From Opitutia bacterium (lineage in GTDB: Bacteria; Verrucomicrobiota; Verrucomicrobiia; Opitutales; Opitutaceae), in the NCBI GenBank assembly GCA_947474365.1, contig CANJIU010000025.1, positions 39,942-103,941 on the forward strand: 64,000 bases of DNA. Direction: 5' to 3'. The position numbers and the translations under genes were made by a program. The notes under the pieces are model-generated. The model saw nothing but the letters and a program-made list of their open reading frames with translations, did no database searches and was not told the origin of the DNA. Of the stretch, positions 1-10,500 are shown piece by piece (the first letter of the stretch is position 1; each line of letters opens with the position of its first letter).

Positions 1-1301
1 TTCGAAAGGGCGGGTCCGACCAACGCATTAATTTCCTGGCGAATTTTTTCCGTGGCAGTCTCCCACTCGGCCTGCTGGCGCGCATGCCGGGCCTGCTCCT
101 CCGCCGTCGCAAGCCACAGGTCGCTACGCCAGAGCACCGGTGCAAAAAAAGCCCGGAGCCCAAAGTAATCTTTCTGCAAGATCGGATCGAATTTGTGGTC
201 GTGGCAGCGGGCGCAGCCGAAACTCAGTCCGAGAAACACTTCGCCCGCGTTGTCGGTGAGATCGTTGAGGATTAGCTCCGCCTGTCCGCGGACATCGCGC
301 TGGTTCCACTCGTAAATCGGAGCGCGCAGGTAAGAGGTAGCCACGAGCACGTCCGGATTTCCCGGTGCGATCTCGTCGCCGGCCAGCTGCTCACGCACGA
401 ATTGGTCGTAGGGTTTGTCGGCGTTGAGACTGGCGATGACGTAGTCGCGATAGGGCCATGCGTCCGGCCGGTAGGTGTCCGCACGATATCCGTCGCTTTC
501 CGCATAGCGTACCAAGTCCAGCCAATGCTGCGCCCAGCGCTCACCGTACCGTGGACTCGCCAGCAATCGATCCACCAACTGCTCGTAGGCGTCGGCATCG
601 GGGCTGGCGACAAACGCCTCCAGTTCCGCGCGGGTCGGCGGCAATCCATGCAGATCAAAATAGACCCGCCGCGCCAATTCGGCGCGATCCGCCTCCCGGG
701 AAGGCGAGAGACCAAGCTCGGCGTGCTTGGCGGCCACGAATCGATCGAGGTCGCCTCTCGCCCAACCGCCACCGGCGTCCTTCGGTGGGTTGGGGTTGGA
801 CAACGGCTGAAAGGTCCAAAATTTCCGGTCTTCCGCGGTGAACCCGAATTCGTCCTTCACCACCCGTTTCACCTCTTCCGCGGGCCACGGGGCGCCCAGT
901 TCGACCCACTTCTCCAGCAACGCCACCTCCTCCTCGGACAAAGGCTCTTTCGGCGGCATCTGCAGATCCTCGTTTTTGTATCGGACCGCCGAGATCATCA
1001 GCGACTCGTCCGGCTGGCCGGGCACCAGGGCCGGACCCGTTTCGCCGCCGTGCAGGATGTCCGCCAGATGATCGAGCCGCAGGCCCGCCTTCTGTTTTTT
1101 CTCGCCGTGACATTCGAAGCAACGCGCCGCGAGCAACGGCCGGATCTCCTTTTCGAAGAATTGCAGGTGCTCCCGCGACGGACCGTCCGCGGCGACGAGC
1201 CGGGAGACGGCCAGGGCAACGACGAAAACAGGGAGGGAGAATCTCAGGGGAGGACGGAGCAAGCGACGCCGTCGGCGGACGGCGTCGCTTATCTCACGCA
1301 C
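1..1301 (-). CDS. Planctomycete-type cytochrome c / DUF1549 protein, N-terminal part (runs off the left edge)
   Basis: The reading frame enters from the left edge and has no stop before position 1, so the C-terminus is missing. After a hydrophobic, signal-peptide-like stretch (FSLPVFVVALAVSRLVAA) comes one c-type haem motif (CFECHG) in the PSCyt1 style. Further on are DUF1549 (PSCyt2) hallmarks such as LSFGCARCHDHKFDPI. In Planctomycetes and Verrucomicrobia such proteins usually continue into DUF1553 and sit next to DUF1501 genes; they are predicted exported haem proteins linked to polysaccharide use, with no firm biochemical role. The start is uncertain: GTG at 1301 is given, but a TTG at about 1262 is also in frame, and neither has a clear ribosome-binding site. 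A strong hairpin (1261-1290) overlaps the start region. Confidence 0.85.
   Translation of the reverse strand, partial: MREISDAVRRRRRLLRPPLRFSLPVFVVALAVSRLVAADGPSREHLQFFEKEIRPLLAARCFECHGEKKQKAGLRLDHLADILHGGETGPALVPGQPDESLMISAVRYKNEDLQMPPKEPLSEEEVALLEKWVELGAPWPAEEVKRVVKDEFGFTAEDRKFWTFQPLSNPNPPKDAGGGWARGDLDRFVAAKHAELGLSPSREADRAELARRVYFDLHGLPPTRAELEAFVASPDADAYEQLVDRLLASPRYGERWAQHWLDLVRYAESDGYRADTYRPDAWPYRDYVIASLNADKPYDQFVREQLAGDEIAPGNPDVLVATSYLRAPIYEWNQRDVRGQAELILNDLTDNAGEVFLGLSFGCARCHDHKFDPILQKDYFGLRAFFAPVLWRSDLWLATAEEQARHARQQAEWETATEKIRQEINALVGPALS
1261..1290. terminator. Perfect 13-bp hairpin between tpiA and the DUF1549 gene
   Basis: Arms AAGCGACGCCGTC and GACGGCGTCGCTT enclose a 4-base loop. 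It lies 120 bp past the tpiA stop and could end that transcript, but no T-run follows on either strand. The GCGACGCC...GGCGTCGC core resembles the palindromes near 59.5 kb and in the right-end array, so it may be a member of a dispersed repeat rather than a dedicated terminator. Confidence 0.5.
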
Positions 1302-1410
1302 GAAAACAGAAGCCGCAAGCGCGTTGGTGGAGGCGGAGAAAAATTCCGCCCCGTTATCCCGACGACCGCGGTGGGCAGCACGGGAACGAGCCGCACCACC
1401 TCCCGGCCAC

Positions 1411-2181
1411 TTACTTGATCGCGATCGCCGCGTTGACCAACTCGACGAAACTGCGGGCCTCAAGGGCCGCGCCGCCGATCAGGCCGCCGTCGATGTCTTT
1501 TTGCGCAAGCAGTTCCGGCGCGTTGGCCGGCTTCATCGAACCGCCGTAAAGAATGCGGACCTTTTGCGCGACGGCATCGGTGAACAAGTTGGAAAGGAGA
1601 CCGCGGATGAACGCATGCACTTCCTGGGCCTGCGCCGTCGAGGCGACCTTGCCGGTGCCGATGGCCCAGACGGGCTCGTAGGCCACGACCACGCCGGCCG
1701 CCTGCTCCTTGCTCACACCTTCGAGGCCGCGCTCGATCTGGGCCTGGATGACCTTGAGGGTGGCGCCGGACTCACGCTCGGCGAGGGTCTCACCCACGCA
1801 GAAAATCGGCCGGAGCTGATTCTTGAGCGCGGCGAGGACCTTCTTGTTCACGATCTCGTCGGTCTCGCCGAAGTAGGTCCGGCGTTCGCTGTGACCGAGG
1901 ATGACGTGCGTCGCGAAAATCGCGCGGAGCATCGGGGCGGAGACTTCGCCGGTGAAGGCGCCGCTTGCCTCGAAGTGCATGTTTTGCGCGCCAAGTTTTA
2001 CGTTGGAGCCTTCGAGCGCCGCGGCGGCCGACTCAAGCCCGGTGAAGGGCGGGCACACAACGACGTCAACGTCGGCCTGCTTGCCAATGGCGGCGACGAT
2101 GTCGCGCACGAGGGTCACGCCATCGGCGGACGTCTTGTTCATCTTCCAGTTGCCAGCGATGAATTTCTTACGGGAGGTCAT
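1411..2181 (-). CDS. tpiA: Triosephosphate isomerase
   Basis: Interconverts dihydroxyacetone phosphate and glyceraldehyde-3-phosphate in cytoplasmic glycolysis and gluconeogenesis. The 256-residue product has the family length and all signatures: KFIAGNWKMNK near the N-terminus (catalytic Lys and Asn), GHSERR with the electrophilic His, AYEPVWAIGTGK with the catalytic Glu and the flexible phosphate-gripping loop, and LYGGSMKPAN near the C-terminus. It is the last gene of a gap-pgk-tpiA series on the minus strand. The 120-bp gap to pgk holds a palindromic repeat. Confidence 0.97.
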   Translation of the reverse strand: MTSRKKFIAGNWKMNKTSADGVTLVRDIVAAIGKQADVDVVVCPPFTGLESAAAALEGSNVKLGAQNMHFEASGAFTGEVSAPMLRAIFATHVILGHSERRTYFGETDEIVNKKVLAALKNQLRPIFCVGETLAERESGATLKVIQAQIERGLEGVSKEQAAGVVVAYEPVWAIGTGKVASTAQAQEVHAFIRGLLSNLFTDAVAQKVRILYGGSMKPANAPELLAQKDIDGGLIGGAALEARSFVELVNAAIAIK

Positions 2182-2194
2182 GGTAGAAAAGGAG

Positions 2195-2290
2195 CGAGTA
2201 GCGGGTAGTGAGTAGCGAGTAGGAAGCAGCGAAGAGATAAAAGCGGGCGCACGCGAGATACGCGCTACCCGCTACTCACTCCTCGCCACT
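2195..2290. repeat. Inverted repeat of GAGTAGCGGGTAG type between pgk and tpiA
   Basis: GAGTAGCGGGTAG(TGAGTAG) near 2195 is matched by the reverse complement CTACCCGCTACTC near 2265, around a loop of roughly 45 bases. The left arm also repeats the short unit AGTAGCGGGTAGTGAGTAGCGAGTAG internally. It fills most of the intergenic space and may form a cruciform or a hairpin in the pgk-tpiA transcript. Confidence 0.7.
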
Positions 2291-2301
2291 TTGGGAGCAC
2301 A

Positions 2302-3552
2302 TCAGCTTTCCAAAAACGCCACGCCGGGGAGCACCTTGCCCTCGAGGAATTCGAGGCTGGCGCCGCCGCCGGTCGAGCAATGGGTGACCTTGTCGGCCAC
2401 CTTGAATTTCTTCGCGGCCGTCGCGGTGTCGCCACCGCCGACGACCGTCGTCGCGCCCTTGGCTGTCGCCTCGGCAATCGCCGCGGCCATCGCCTTGGTC
2501 GCGACGGCGAACTTCTCAAATTCGAACACGCCCGCCGGACCGTTCCAGACGATGGTTTTCGAGGAGAGAATCGCGTTGCGATAGAGCTCGATCGATTTCG
2601 GGCCCGCATCAAGCCCCTCCCAACCGTCCGGGATCCCGGTGGCCATGTCGGCCGGTTGTGTGTTGGCGTCAGGCGCAAACTTGTCCGCCGCGATGAAGTC
2701 GATCGGGAAGATCAGCTCAACGCCGCGCGCCTTGGCCTTCGCCTCGAGCTCGCCGACGATCTTGGCCCCTTCGGCGTCGTAGAGACTCGCGCCGATTTTC
2801 ATCCCACGCAGCTGCTTGTGGAACGTGTAGGCCATACCGCCGCCGATGATGATTTTGTCCGCCTTTTCGATGAGATTCTTGATCAGCGGAATCTTGTCGG
2901 CGATCTTGGCTCCGCCCAAAATGGCGAGGAGCGGGCGATCGGGTGTTTCCAACACCTTGGCGAACGCCTTCAGCTCGGCCTCCATCAGAAAACCGGCGGC
3001 CTTTTCCTTTAGTGCCACGCCCACAATCGAGGAGTGGCCGCGATGCGCGGTGCCGAACGCGTCGTTGACGTAGACGTCGCCGAGTTTCGTCAGAGACGCA
3101 CGGAAGGCGGCGACGTCGGCGGGATCCGCCTTCTTCGACGTGCCGTCCTCGAGCTTCACCTTGCCCTCTTCGGCGATGTGAAAGCGGAGATTTTCGAGCA
3201 GCACCACGTCACCCGCCGCGAGCTTGCCGGGCGCGAGCGCCGCCTCGACCGCAGGGCCGACGCAGTCGTCGAGGAACGTGACCTTCCGGCCGAGGAGTTT
3301 CTCCAATTCGACCGCGACCGGCTTGAGTGAGAATTTTGCAATCTTCTGGCCGTCGGGACGGCCCAGATGCGACATGAGGACGACCGAGGCGCCCTTTTCG
3401 AGGGCGTACTTGATCGTCGGCAGCGCCGCGGCGATCCGTTGATTGTTGGTGATCGCACCGGTCGCCTTGTCCTGCGGGACGTTGAAATCGACGCGCATGA
3501 GCACGCGTTTTCCGGCGAGGCTCAGATCGCGAATGGTCTTGAATTTTGGCAT
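2302..3552 (-). CDS. pgk: Phosphoglycerate kinase
   Basis: Transfers the acyl phosphate of 1,3-bisphosphoglycerate to ADP, the first ATP-forming step of lower glycolysis. The 416-residue product is normal in length. It opens with the substrate-binding motif [14 protein letters not shown], has SHLGRPDG and the [10 protein letters not shown] region, and ends with the nucleotide-binding GGGDTATA and [14 protein letters not shown] segments. It lies between gap and tpiA in the same orientation, so the three are probably co-transcribed, with palindromic elements in both gaps. Confidence 0.97.
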   Translation of the reverse strand: MPKFKTIRDLSLAGKRVLMRVDFNVPQDKATGAITNNQRIAAALPTIKYALEKGASVVLMSHLGRPDGQKIAKFSLKPVAVELEKLLGRKVTFLDDCVGPAVEAALAPGKLAAGDVVLLENLRFHIAEEGKVKLEDGTSKKADPADVAAFRASLTKLGDVYVNDAFGTAHRGHSSIVGVALKEKAAGFLMEAELKAFAKVLETPDRPLLAILGGAKIADKIPLIKNLIEKADKIIIGGGMAYTFHKQLRGMKIGASLYDAEGAKIVGELEAKAKARGVELIFPIDFIAADKFAPDANTQPADMATGIPDGWEGLDAGPKSIELYRNAILSSKTIVWNGPAGVFEFEKFAVATKAMAAAIAEATAKGATTVVGGGDTATAAKKFKVADKVTHCSTGGGASLEFLEGKVLPGVAFLES

Positions 3553-3581
3553 GGTCGAATCTCCAGAAATAAAGTGCCCAC

Positions 3582-3651
3582 GGAACCCACGGACGACACG
3601 GAAAACAATTTTCTGCTTCCGTGTCCTCCGTGTGTTCCGTGGGCCAGAACT
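3582..3651. repeat. Long imperfect hairpin of CACGGAA units between gap and pgk
   Basis: GCCCACGGAA, then GACACGGAA, are mirrored after a short A/T-rich loop by TTCCGTGTCC and TTCCGTGGGC. The whole gap between the two genes is this one imperfect stem-loop built from repeated CACGGA(A/C) words. It is unlike the other palindromes in the window and looks like an independent dispersed repeat. It could act on RNA stability between gap and pgk. Confidence 0.75.
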
Positions 3652-3660
3652 TTTTAGGCC

Positions 3661-4773
<1,113 letters not shown>

Positions 4774-4865
4774 TCAAGGAAGTGGGTCACGGCAGCGGTT
4801 GCAAGGGGTTTTCCGAGCGGAGCGCGAAACATCATGCGCCGAGAGCCACGTGAGAATCGTCGCGC

Positions 4866-7424
4866 TCATTCCGGGCTCACCCAAAGTCCGCAACTCAACG
4901 CCGGCACCCAGAGCTGGGCATCGACCGGACGCTTGGCGCCGTGGGCATCCGAGAAGTAAAAACGATCCTGGTCCGCCAACATGTCCCATGAGTGCGGGGC
5001 CGCTCCGGCCAGCTCCGAGCCGATGGAGATCGTCAGGTCGGCCGTCGTCGGGTTGACCGCAAACAGTAGGCGCGCTGGTCCCTGCGAGAAGTCGGCATTG
5101 TAAACGACCGCGAGGGCCGACGACCCGGTGGCCGGCACAAATTTGAAAAAGCCTTCGCTGGGGCGCTGCCCCTGCCGGAGCAGACGGCCGAATTCGCCGC
5201 GGCGGAACGCGATCCAGTCGGCAAAATAAGCGTGCGTGCCGAGAAAGCGGTAGAGCCGGCGGTAATCGAGCGCGTTGAGATCGCCCCGCTGATAGGTGTT
5301 GGTCACCCCGTGCTTCGAGCGCAGGAAATCCTGACCGGCGGAAATCATCGGAACACCCAACGACATGAAAAGGATCGACGCCATGAGATGGGTTCGGCGC
5401 CGGTCGTTGGAGGTCGGGGAGTGTCCGTCGCCATTCGCATTTTCCGTGATCATGTCGATCCACGTGCGGTCGTCGTGCGACTCGGTGTAATTGATGGTCT
5501 GCGCAGGCCATTTGGCGAAATACCAGGGAGACCCACGCAGGAAGTATTCCATCCGTCCGGGCTCCCCGTTGCCGCGCACATAATCGCGCAGAAAATCGCG
5601 ATACCCGTCGTTCCACGAGGCCCAGCCCGTGTCTCGCAACGCGCCCGCGATGTGGCCGCGAAAGCTCCAAGGCTCAGCGATGAGAATCACGCCGGGCTTC
5701 ACCCGTTTCAGGGCGACTTCGATCTCGCGCAGCACGTCGACGCCCAGCAATTCCGCCAGATCGAAACGAAACCCGTCGACGCCGTAGGCCTCGATGAAGT
5801 GGCGGCAGCTGTCAATAATCAGCCGTCGCGCCATCGCGGACCGCGCCCGGAGGTCGTTGCCGCAGCCGCTCCAATTGGACAACGAGCCACCACCATCGAT
5901 CTCGAAATAGTAGACCTTGTCGATGAACATCAGGTGCGCCGGGACACCGACGTGGTTGAAGACCACATCGAGCACCACCGCCATGCCGCGCCGATGAAAC
6001 GCCGCGACGAGTTCCTGCAGCTCCCGCACCCCCGAAGCTTTTTCTGGCGCGAGAGCATAGCTGCTCTCGGGCGCGAAGAAGCTGTTCGTCATGTACCCCC
6101 AATGGTACTCGTCCGTGGTCACGTTATCGAACTCGTGCACCGGCTGCAGCTCCACACAGTTCACACCGAGGTGGTGCAGGTAAAAATCCGGACTCTCGAC
6201 CCATTTGCGCAGGCCGGCGAAACCGCGCCTTTCCTCCGCGCTGGCCTTCACCGGCGCGTTCAAAGCCAGGTCCCGCACGTGCATTTCCACGATGATCAGA
6301 TCGTGCCAGGCCGGCGTCCGGAAATTGCGGTCCCCGTCGCCCACCCAGGCATGATCCAAGACAATACCGGGGCCGTCTCGCCCGACCGTGGCGAGCGCAT
6401 ACGGATCGAGGATCCTCATCTTCGGATCAAAGCCGCCGGGACCTTCCCCCTCACGCGGACCATCGATCAAATACCAGTAGAACCATCCGTGGAGATTGCG
6501 ATCGAGCGCGATCTGCCAAACCCCGGCGAGCCCGTCGGCGTCCGCGCTCCGCGTCAAAGCAAACGGCAGCGCCTCGTCGAAGGCCGAGCGCCGCATCGGA
6601 CACTCGCCGTCGTCGTCGTCACGGTACGACCCGGTCAACTCCGCGGAGTGAGCTGGCGCCTCGCGGCCCCAGTCCGCACCCAATTCATGCGCAACATACA
6701 GGGTCACGCTCTGGGCCCGCGGCGCAAAGATCCGGAACACCGTTTCGCTCCCCCGCACGAGCGCCCCAAGCGGCAGGTCGGTGCTCAACTCGTAGAAGAA
6801 ACTGCCCGGCACCAGCGGAACGCTCGACCCGCTCGCATCCGCCCAGCCGACTGTCCAGGCCTCCGCCAGACTCAGCGGCTCGATGACCGAAAATCGCCAG
6901 AGGTGCAGACCGGTCCGGGCCGGGTCGATCAGCCGGTTGACGTTGCCATCCCCGTCGCGCACGGCGTTGGAAGCGTCCACCGGCGGCGTCAGCCACTGGT
7001 GTTCTCCCGTCACAAACTTGAACCGGTTGCCCCATCCGGCAAAACCCAGCGCATCCCGCGACAACGAGAGCACCGGCTCGCCATCGAGGTCGGTCGGTTG
7101 CAGCCGCCACTCCTCCTTGCCCACGGCCGACTGCCAGCCGTTGAAATCGCCCGCGAGATAGACGGAATCACGTGCCGGGTTGACGTCGCACCCGTGCGCC
7201 AAGGGCAGCACAAAGGTAATCATCCCGGTCTTGTGGTTGAGAACATAGCCAAACGCGCGCCCCACCGCCAGCTCTGGCGAGGGCGCCAGCGCGCCGGGCG
7301 CGGGGCAATGTTTTCCCATCGTGAACCGCGGACGCGACCTTCCAGTCCAGTCACGATCGAGTTCGATCACCCCCGAGGTCGGGGACTCGAGCCAGCCACG
7401 GACGATGCGATGCGGGTCTGCCAT
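4866..7424 (-). CDS. GH13-family alpha-glucan enzyme, debranching (isoamylase/pullulanase) type, with N-terminal CBM48-like domains
   Basis: Predicted to cut alpha-glucans such as glycogen. The 852-residue product has CBM48/isoamylase-N-like beta domains (one around VYLAGDFNGWQ, a second around ETVFRIFAPRAQSVTLYV) before the (beta/alpha)8 barrel. Barrel motifs are intact: DVVFNH, DGFRFDLAELLG with nucleophile Asp555, LIAEPW with acid/base Glu584, and ESHDD with Asp651. The YHWGYMTNSFFAPESSYA block resembles GlgX/isoamylase rather than GlgB. No signal peptide is obvious, which suggests glycogen turnover in the cytoplasm and fits its place upstream of glycolysis genes. ATG at 7424 is preferred over an in-frame TTG at 7466. 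Exact specificity is not settled. Confidence 0.85.
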   Translation of the reverse strand: MADPHRIVRGWLESPTSGVIELDRDWTGRSRPRFTMGKHCPAPGALAPSPELAVGRAFGYVLNHKTGMITFVLPLAHGCDVNPARDSVYLAGDFNGWQSAVGKEEWRLQPTDLDGEPVLSLSRDALGFAGWGNRFKFVTGEHQWLTPPVDASNAVRDGDGNVNRLIDPARTGLHLWRFSVIEPLSLAEAWTVGWADASGSSVPLVPGSFFYELSTDLPLGALVRGSETVFRIFAPRAQSVTLYVAHELGADWGREAPAHSAELTGSYRDDDDGECPMRRSAFDEALPFALTRSADADGLAGVWQIALDRNLHGWFYWYLIDGPREGEGPGGFDPKMRILDPYALATVGRDGPGIVLDHAWVGDGDRNFRTPAWHDLIIVEMHVRDLALNAPVKASAEERRGFAGLRKWVESPDFYLHHLGVNCVELQPVHEFDNVTTDEYHWGYMTNSFFAPESSYALAPEKASGVRELQELVAAFHRRGMAVVLDVVFNHVGVPAHLMFIDKVYYFEIDGGGSLSNWSGCGNDLRARSAMARRLIIDSCRHFIEAYGVDGFRFDLAELLGVDVLREIEVALKRVKPGVILIAEPWSFRGHIAGALRDTGWASWNDGYRDFLRDYVRGNGEPGRMEYFLRGSPWYFAKWPAQTINYTESHDDRTWIDMITENANGDGHSPTSNDRRRTHLMASILFMSLGVPMISAGQDFLRSKHGVTNTYQRGDLNALDYRRLYRFLGTHAYFADWIAFRRGEFGRLLRQGQRPSEGFFKFVPATGSSALAVVYNADFSQGPARLLFAVNPTTADLTISIGSELAGAAPHSWDMLADQDRFYFSDAHGAKRPVDAQLWVPALSCGLWVSPE

Positions 7425-7587
7425 GAGATAAGGGAAACAGCATTTCCGCTGCCACGCGTGCGACAAGCGGTAATATCAATCATCCTCGGTCGGATTTTCG
7501 TGCCCATGGTGATTCCTCCGTGACTTTATCGCCATCCCCGACTCACCTCACTGCTTCCCGCACGTTCCCGAACATCTGCCTGCGACC

Positions 7588-10500
7588 ATGAATTACTTCC
7601 AGCGCGCCGCCGTCCTTGTTGTTGCCTTCCTCACGACCCTCGCGGTCCACGCCAGCATCGGCACCGGCCTGCAAATGCAGCTCGGCAATCCCAGTGGCGC
7701 GACCGTCGACCCGGCGAATCAGAACCGCTACCTGATTCAACGCGCCCAATACGCCCTCGACTACAACGCCACCAACCGCGAGCCGAATTGGGTGAGCTGG
7801 GACCTCACCTCGACCGACACCGGGTCCAGCGGACGCTCCGATTTCGTCGTCGATACCACGCTCCCCGCTGGATTCTATCAGGTCCTCACCACCGACTACT
7901 CCGGTTCCGGCTATGATCGAGGGCACATGTGCCCCTCCGGCGACCGCACCGTGACGACGGCGGACAATCAGTTCACGTTTTTCATGTCGAATATGATTCC
8001 GCAGGCGCCGGACAACAACCAGGGCGTGTGGGCCAGCTTCGAGACGTATTGCCGCACCCTCGCCGCCGCGGGCAACGAAATCCTGATCACCAGCGGACCG
8101 AGCGGCTACGCCGGTTCCACCATCGCCAGCGGCGTCGCGATTCCCGGGTATGTTTGGAAAATTGCCGTGGTCGTCCCCAACGGCGCCGGCACCGCCGCCA
8201 GCCGCGTCACGGCCTCCACCCGCGTCATCGCGATCAAGATCCCCAACATCGCCGGCGTTCGCAGCAACCCATGGCAGCAATACATCACGTCTGCCGCGCA
8301 AATCGAGGCCGACACCGGCTATACGTTTTTCAGCGACCTCGCCCCCACGATCCGCGCCGCCCTCCGCGTCGTCGTCGACGGCCAGACTGCAACCGGCGCG
8401 CCCGTCATCACCACGCAGCCGTCCGGCCAGAGCGCCCCCGTCGGCGGCAACGCCAGCTTCACGGTCGCCGCCACCGGTGACGCTCCCCTCACCTACCAAT
8501 GGTACAAGAACGACATCGACACCGTCGCCGGCGCCACCACCGCGACTCTGGCGCTGTCGAATGTCCAAGCTGCGGACGCCGCCACGTACACCGTCGTTGT
8601 CACCAATGCCATCGGCTCCGCCACCAGCAACGGCGCCGGCCTTGTCCTTACCGGCATCGCACCCGCCATCGTCACCCCGCCCGTCTCCCGCACCGTCAAC
8701 GCCGGCAGCACCGTGACGTTCTCCGTAACCGCGAGCGGTTCCCCCACCCTCACCTACCAATGGCGCAAGGGTACGACCGCCCTCACCAACGGCGGCAACG
8801 TCTCCGGAGTCACCACGCCATCTCTCGTCCTGACCAATGTCCAGTCGGCCGATGCCGCTGCCACGTACAACGTGGTCGTCACCAACAGCGTGAATTCCGC
8901 GACGAGCGCCAACGCCACCCTGGTCGTCAACGCCGCCGCGCCAACCATCACCACGCCGCCCGTAGCAACGACGGTCAGCGCCGGCAACACGGCCACCCTG
9001 AGCGTCGTGGCGACGGGAACGGCACCGTTAACCTACCAATGGCGCAAAGGGGGCACCGATATCACCGGCAACACCTCGGCGACGACCTCCACCCTCCTGC
9101 TGCCGAACGCCCAGGCCGCCGACGCCGCCAACTATGACGTCGTGATTAGCAATGGCGTCGGTACGCCCGCCACGAGCGCGGCCGTCGCGCTGACCGTCAG
9201 CACCGTGACCTCAAGCCAGTTCAGCTACACCGGTGGCACGTATTCGCAGACCTTCGACACGCTGCCGACCGCCGGCACGTTCACGATGGCCGGCGCCGGT
9301 CCCTTTGCCTTCAACGCCGCTCCCTTCAATCTGAACGGCCTCGCCGGCTGGGGCATCGTCAAGTTGTCCGGCAGCGGTTCAAACGCCCTCTTCACCTTCG
9401 GCACCGGCAGTAGCAACTCCGGTTCGGTCTACTCCTTCGGCGCCGCGAGCGCCTCCGACCGCGCGCTCGGCGCCTTGCTCAGCAGCTCCGTCGGTCATGC
9501 CTGGGGCGTCACCCTCGTCAACACTACCGGCCAGACCATTACCCAATTCACCGTCGGCTACAACGGCGAGCAATGGCGCTACGGCGGCACGACCGGCACA
9601 GACCGCGTGATCTTTGAATACCAGGTTGGCGGATCCAGCCTGAACACCGGCACCTTCACCGCTGCGGCCAACCTCGATTTCACGTCGCCCGTCAACGGCA
9701 CCACCGGCGGCACCACCGGAGCCCTCGACGGCAACGCCGCCGCCAACCGAACCGCAGTCACCGGAACCATCACCGGCATTTCGTGGGCCAGCGGCCAAAC
9801 GCTCGTGCTGCGGTGGCGCGACTCCGATGTCACCAGCTCCGACGACGGGCTCGCAATCGACGACTTCACGTTCACGACGCCGGTCGCCGCCATCCCGACC
9901 GTGCCGTCAATTGTGAGCACCACTCCGGCCAACAACGCCACCGGCGTCGCCCAGAATTCCGCGATCACGATCGTCTTCGACCAGGCAGTCACCGTCTCCG
10001 GCTCGTGGTTCACCATCAACAGCGCTCTTCGCGGGGCGATTCCCGCCACGGTGACAATCAGCAGCGACGCCAAGACATTCACGCTGACACCGCCCAACAG
10101 CTTTCCGGACAACGACCCGGTCACCGTTACGATTGTCGCGAGTCAGGTCACCGAAAAACTCGGCGGCACACTCCATCCCGCGGCCAACACGTCGTTCACC
10201 TTCACGTCGGCGGCGCCAGTCGCTCCGACCATCACCACTCCGCCCGTCGCGCAAACCGTGCTCGCCGGCGGCACCGCCACCTTCACCGTCGCCGCGTCCG
10301 GCACCGCTCCGCTCAGCTACCAATGGCGAAAGAACGGCACTGCCATCACCGGCAACGCCTCCGCCACCAGTCCCACCCTCACCCTCACCAACGTGCAGTC
10401 CGGTGACGCGACGACCTATGACGTCGTTGTCAGCAACGGCGTGACGCCCGACGCCACCAGCAACCCCGTTGCTCTCACCGTCACGCCCGTCGCACCTTCG

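Noticed and set aside
5232..7523. 763-codon plus-strand open frame opposite the GH13 gene
   Set aside because: Arg/Pro/His-rich sequence with no motifs; it mirrors the third-position GC bias of the real gene on the other strand.
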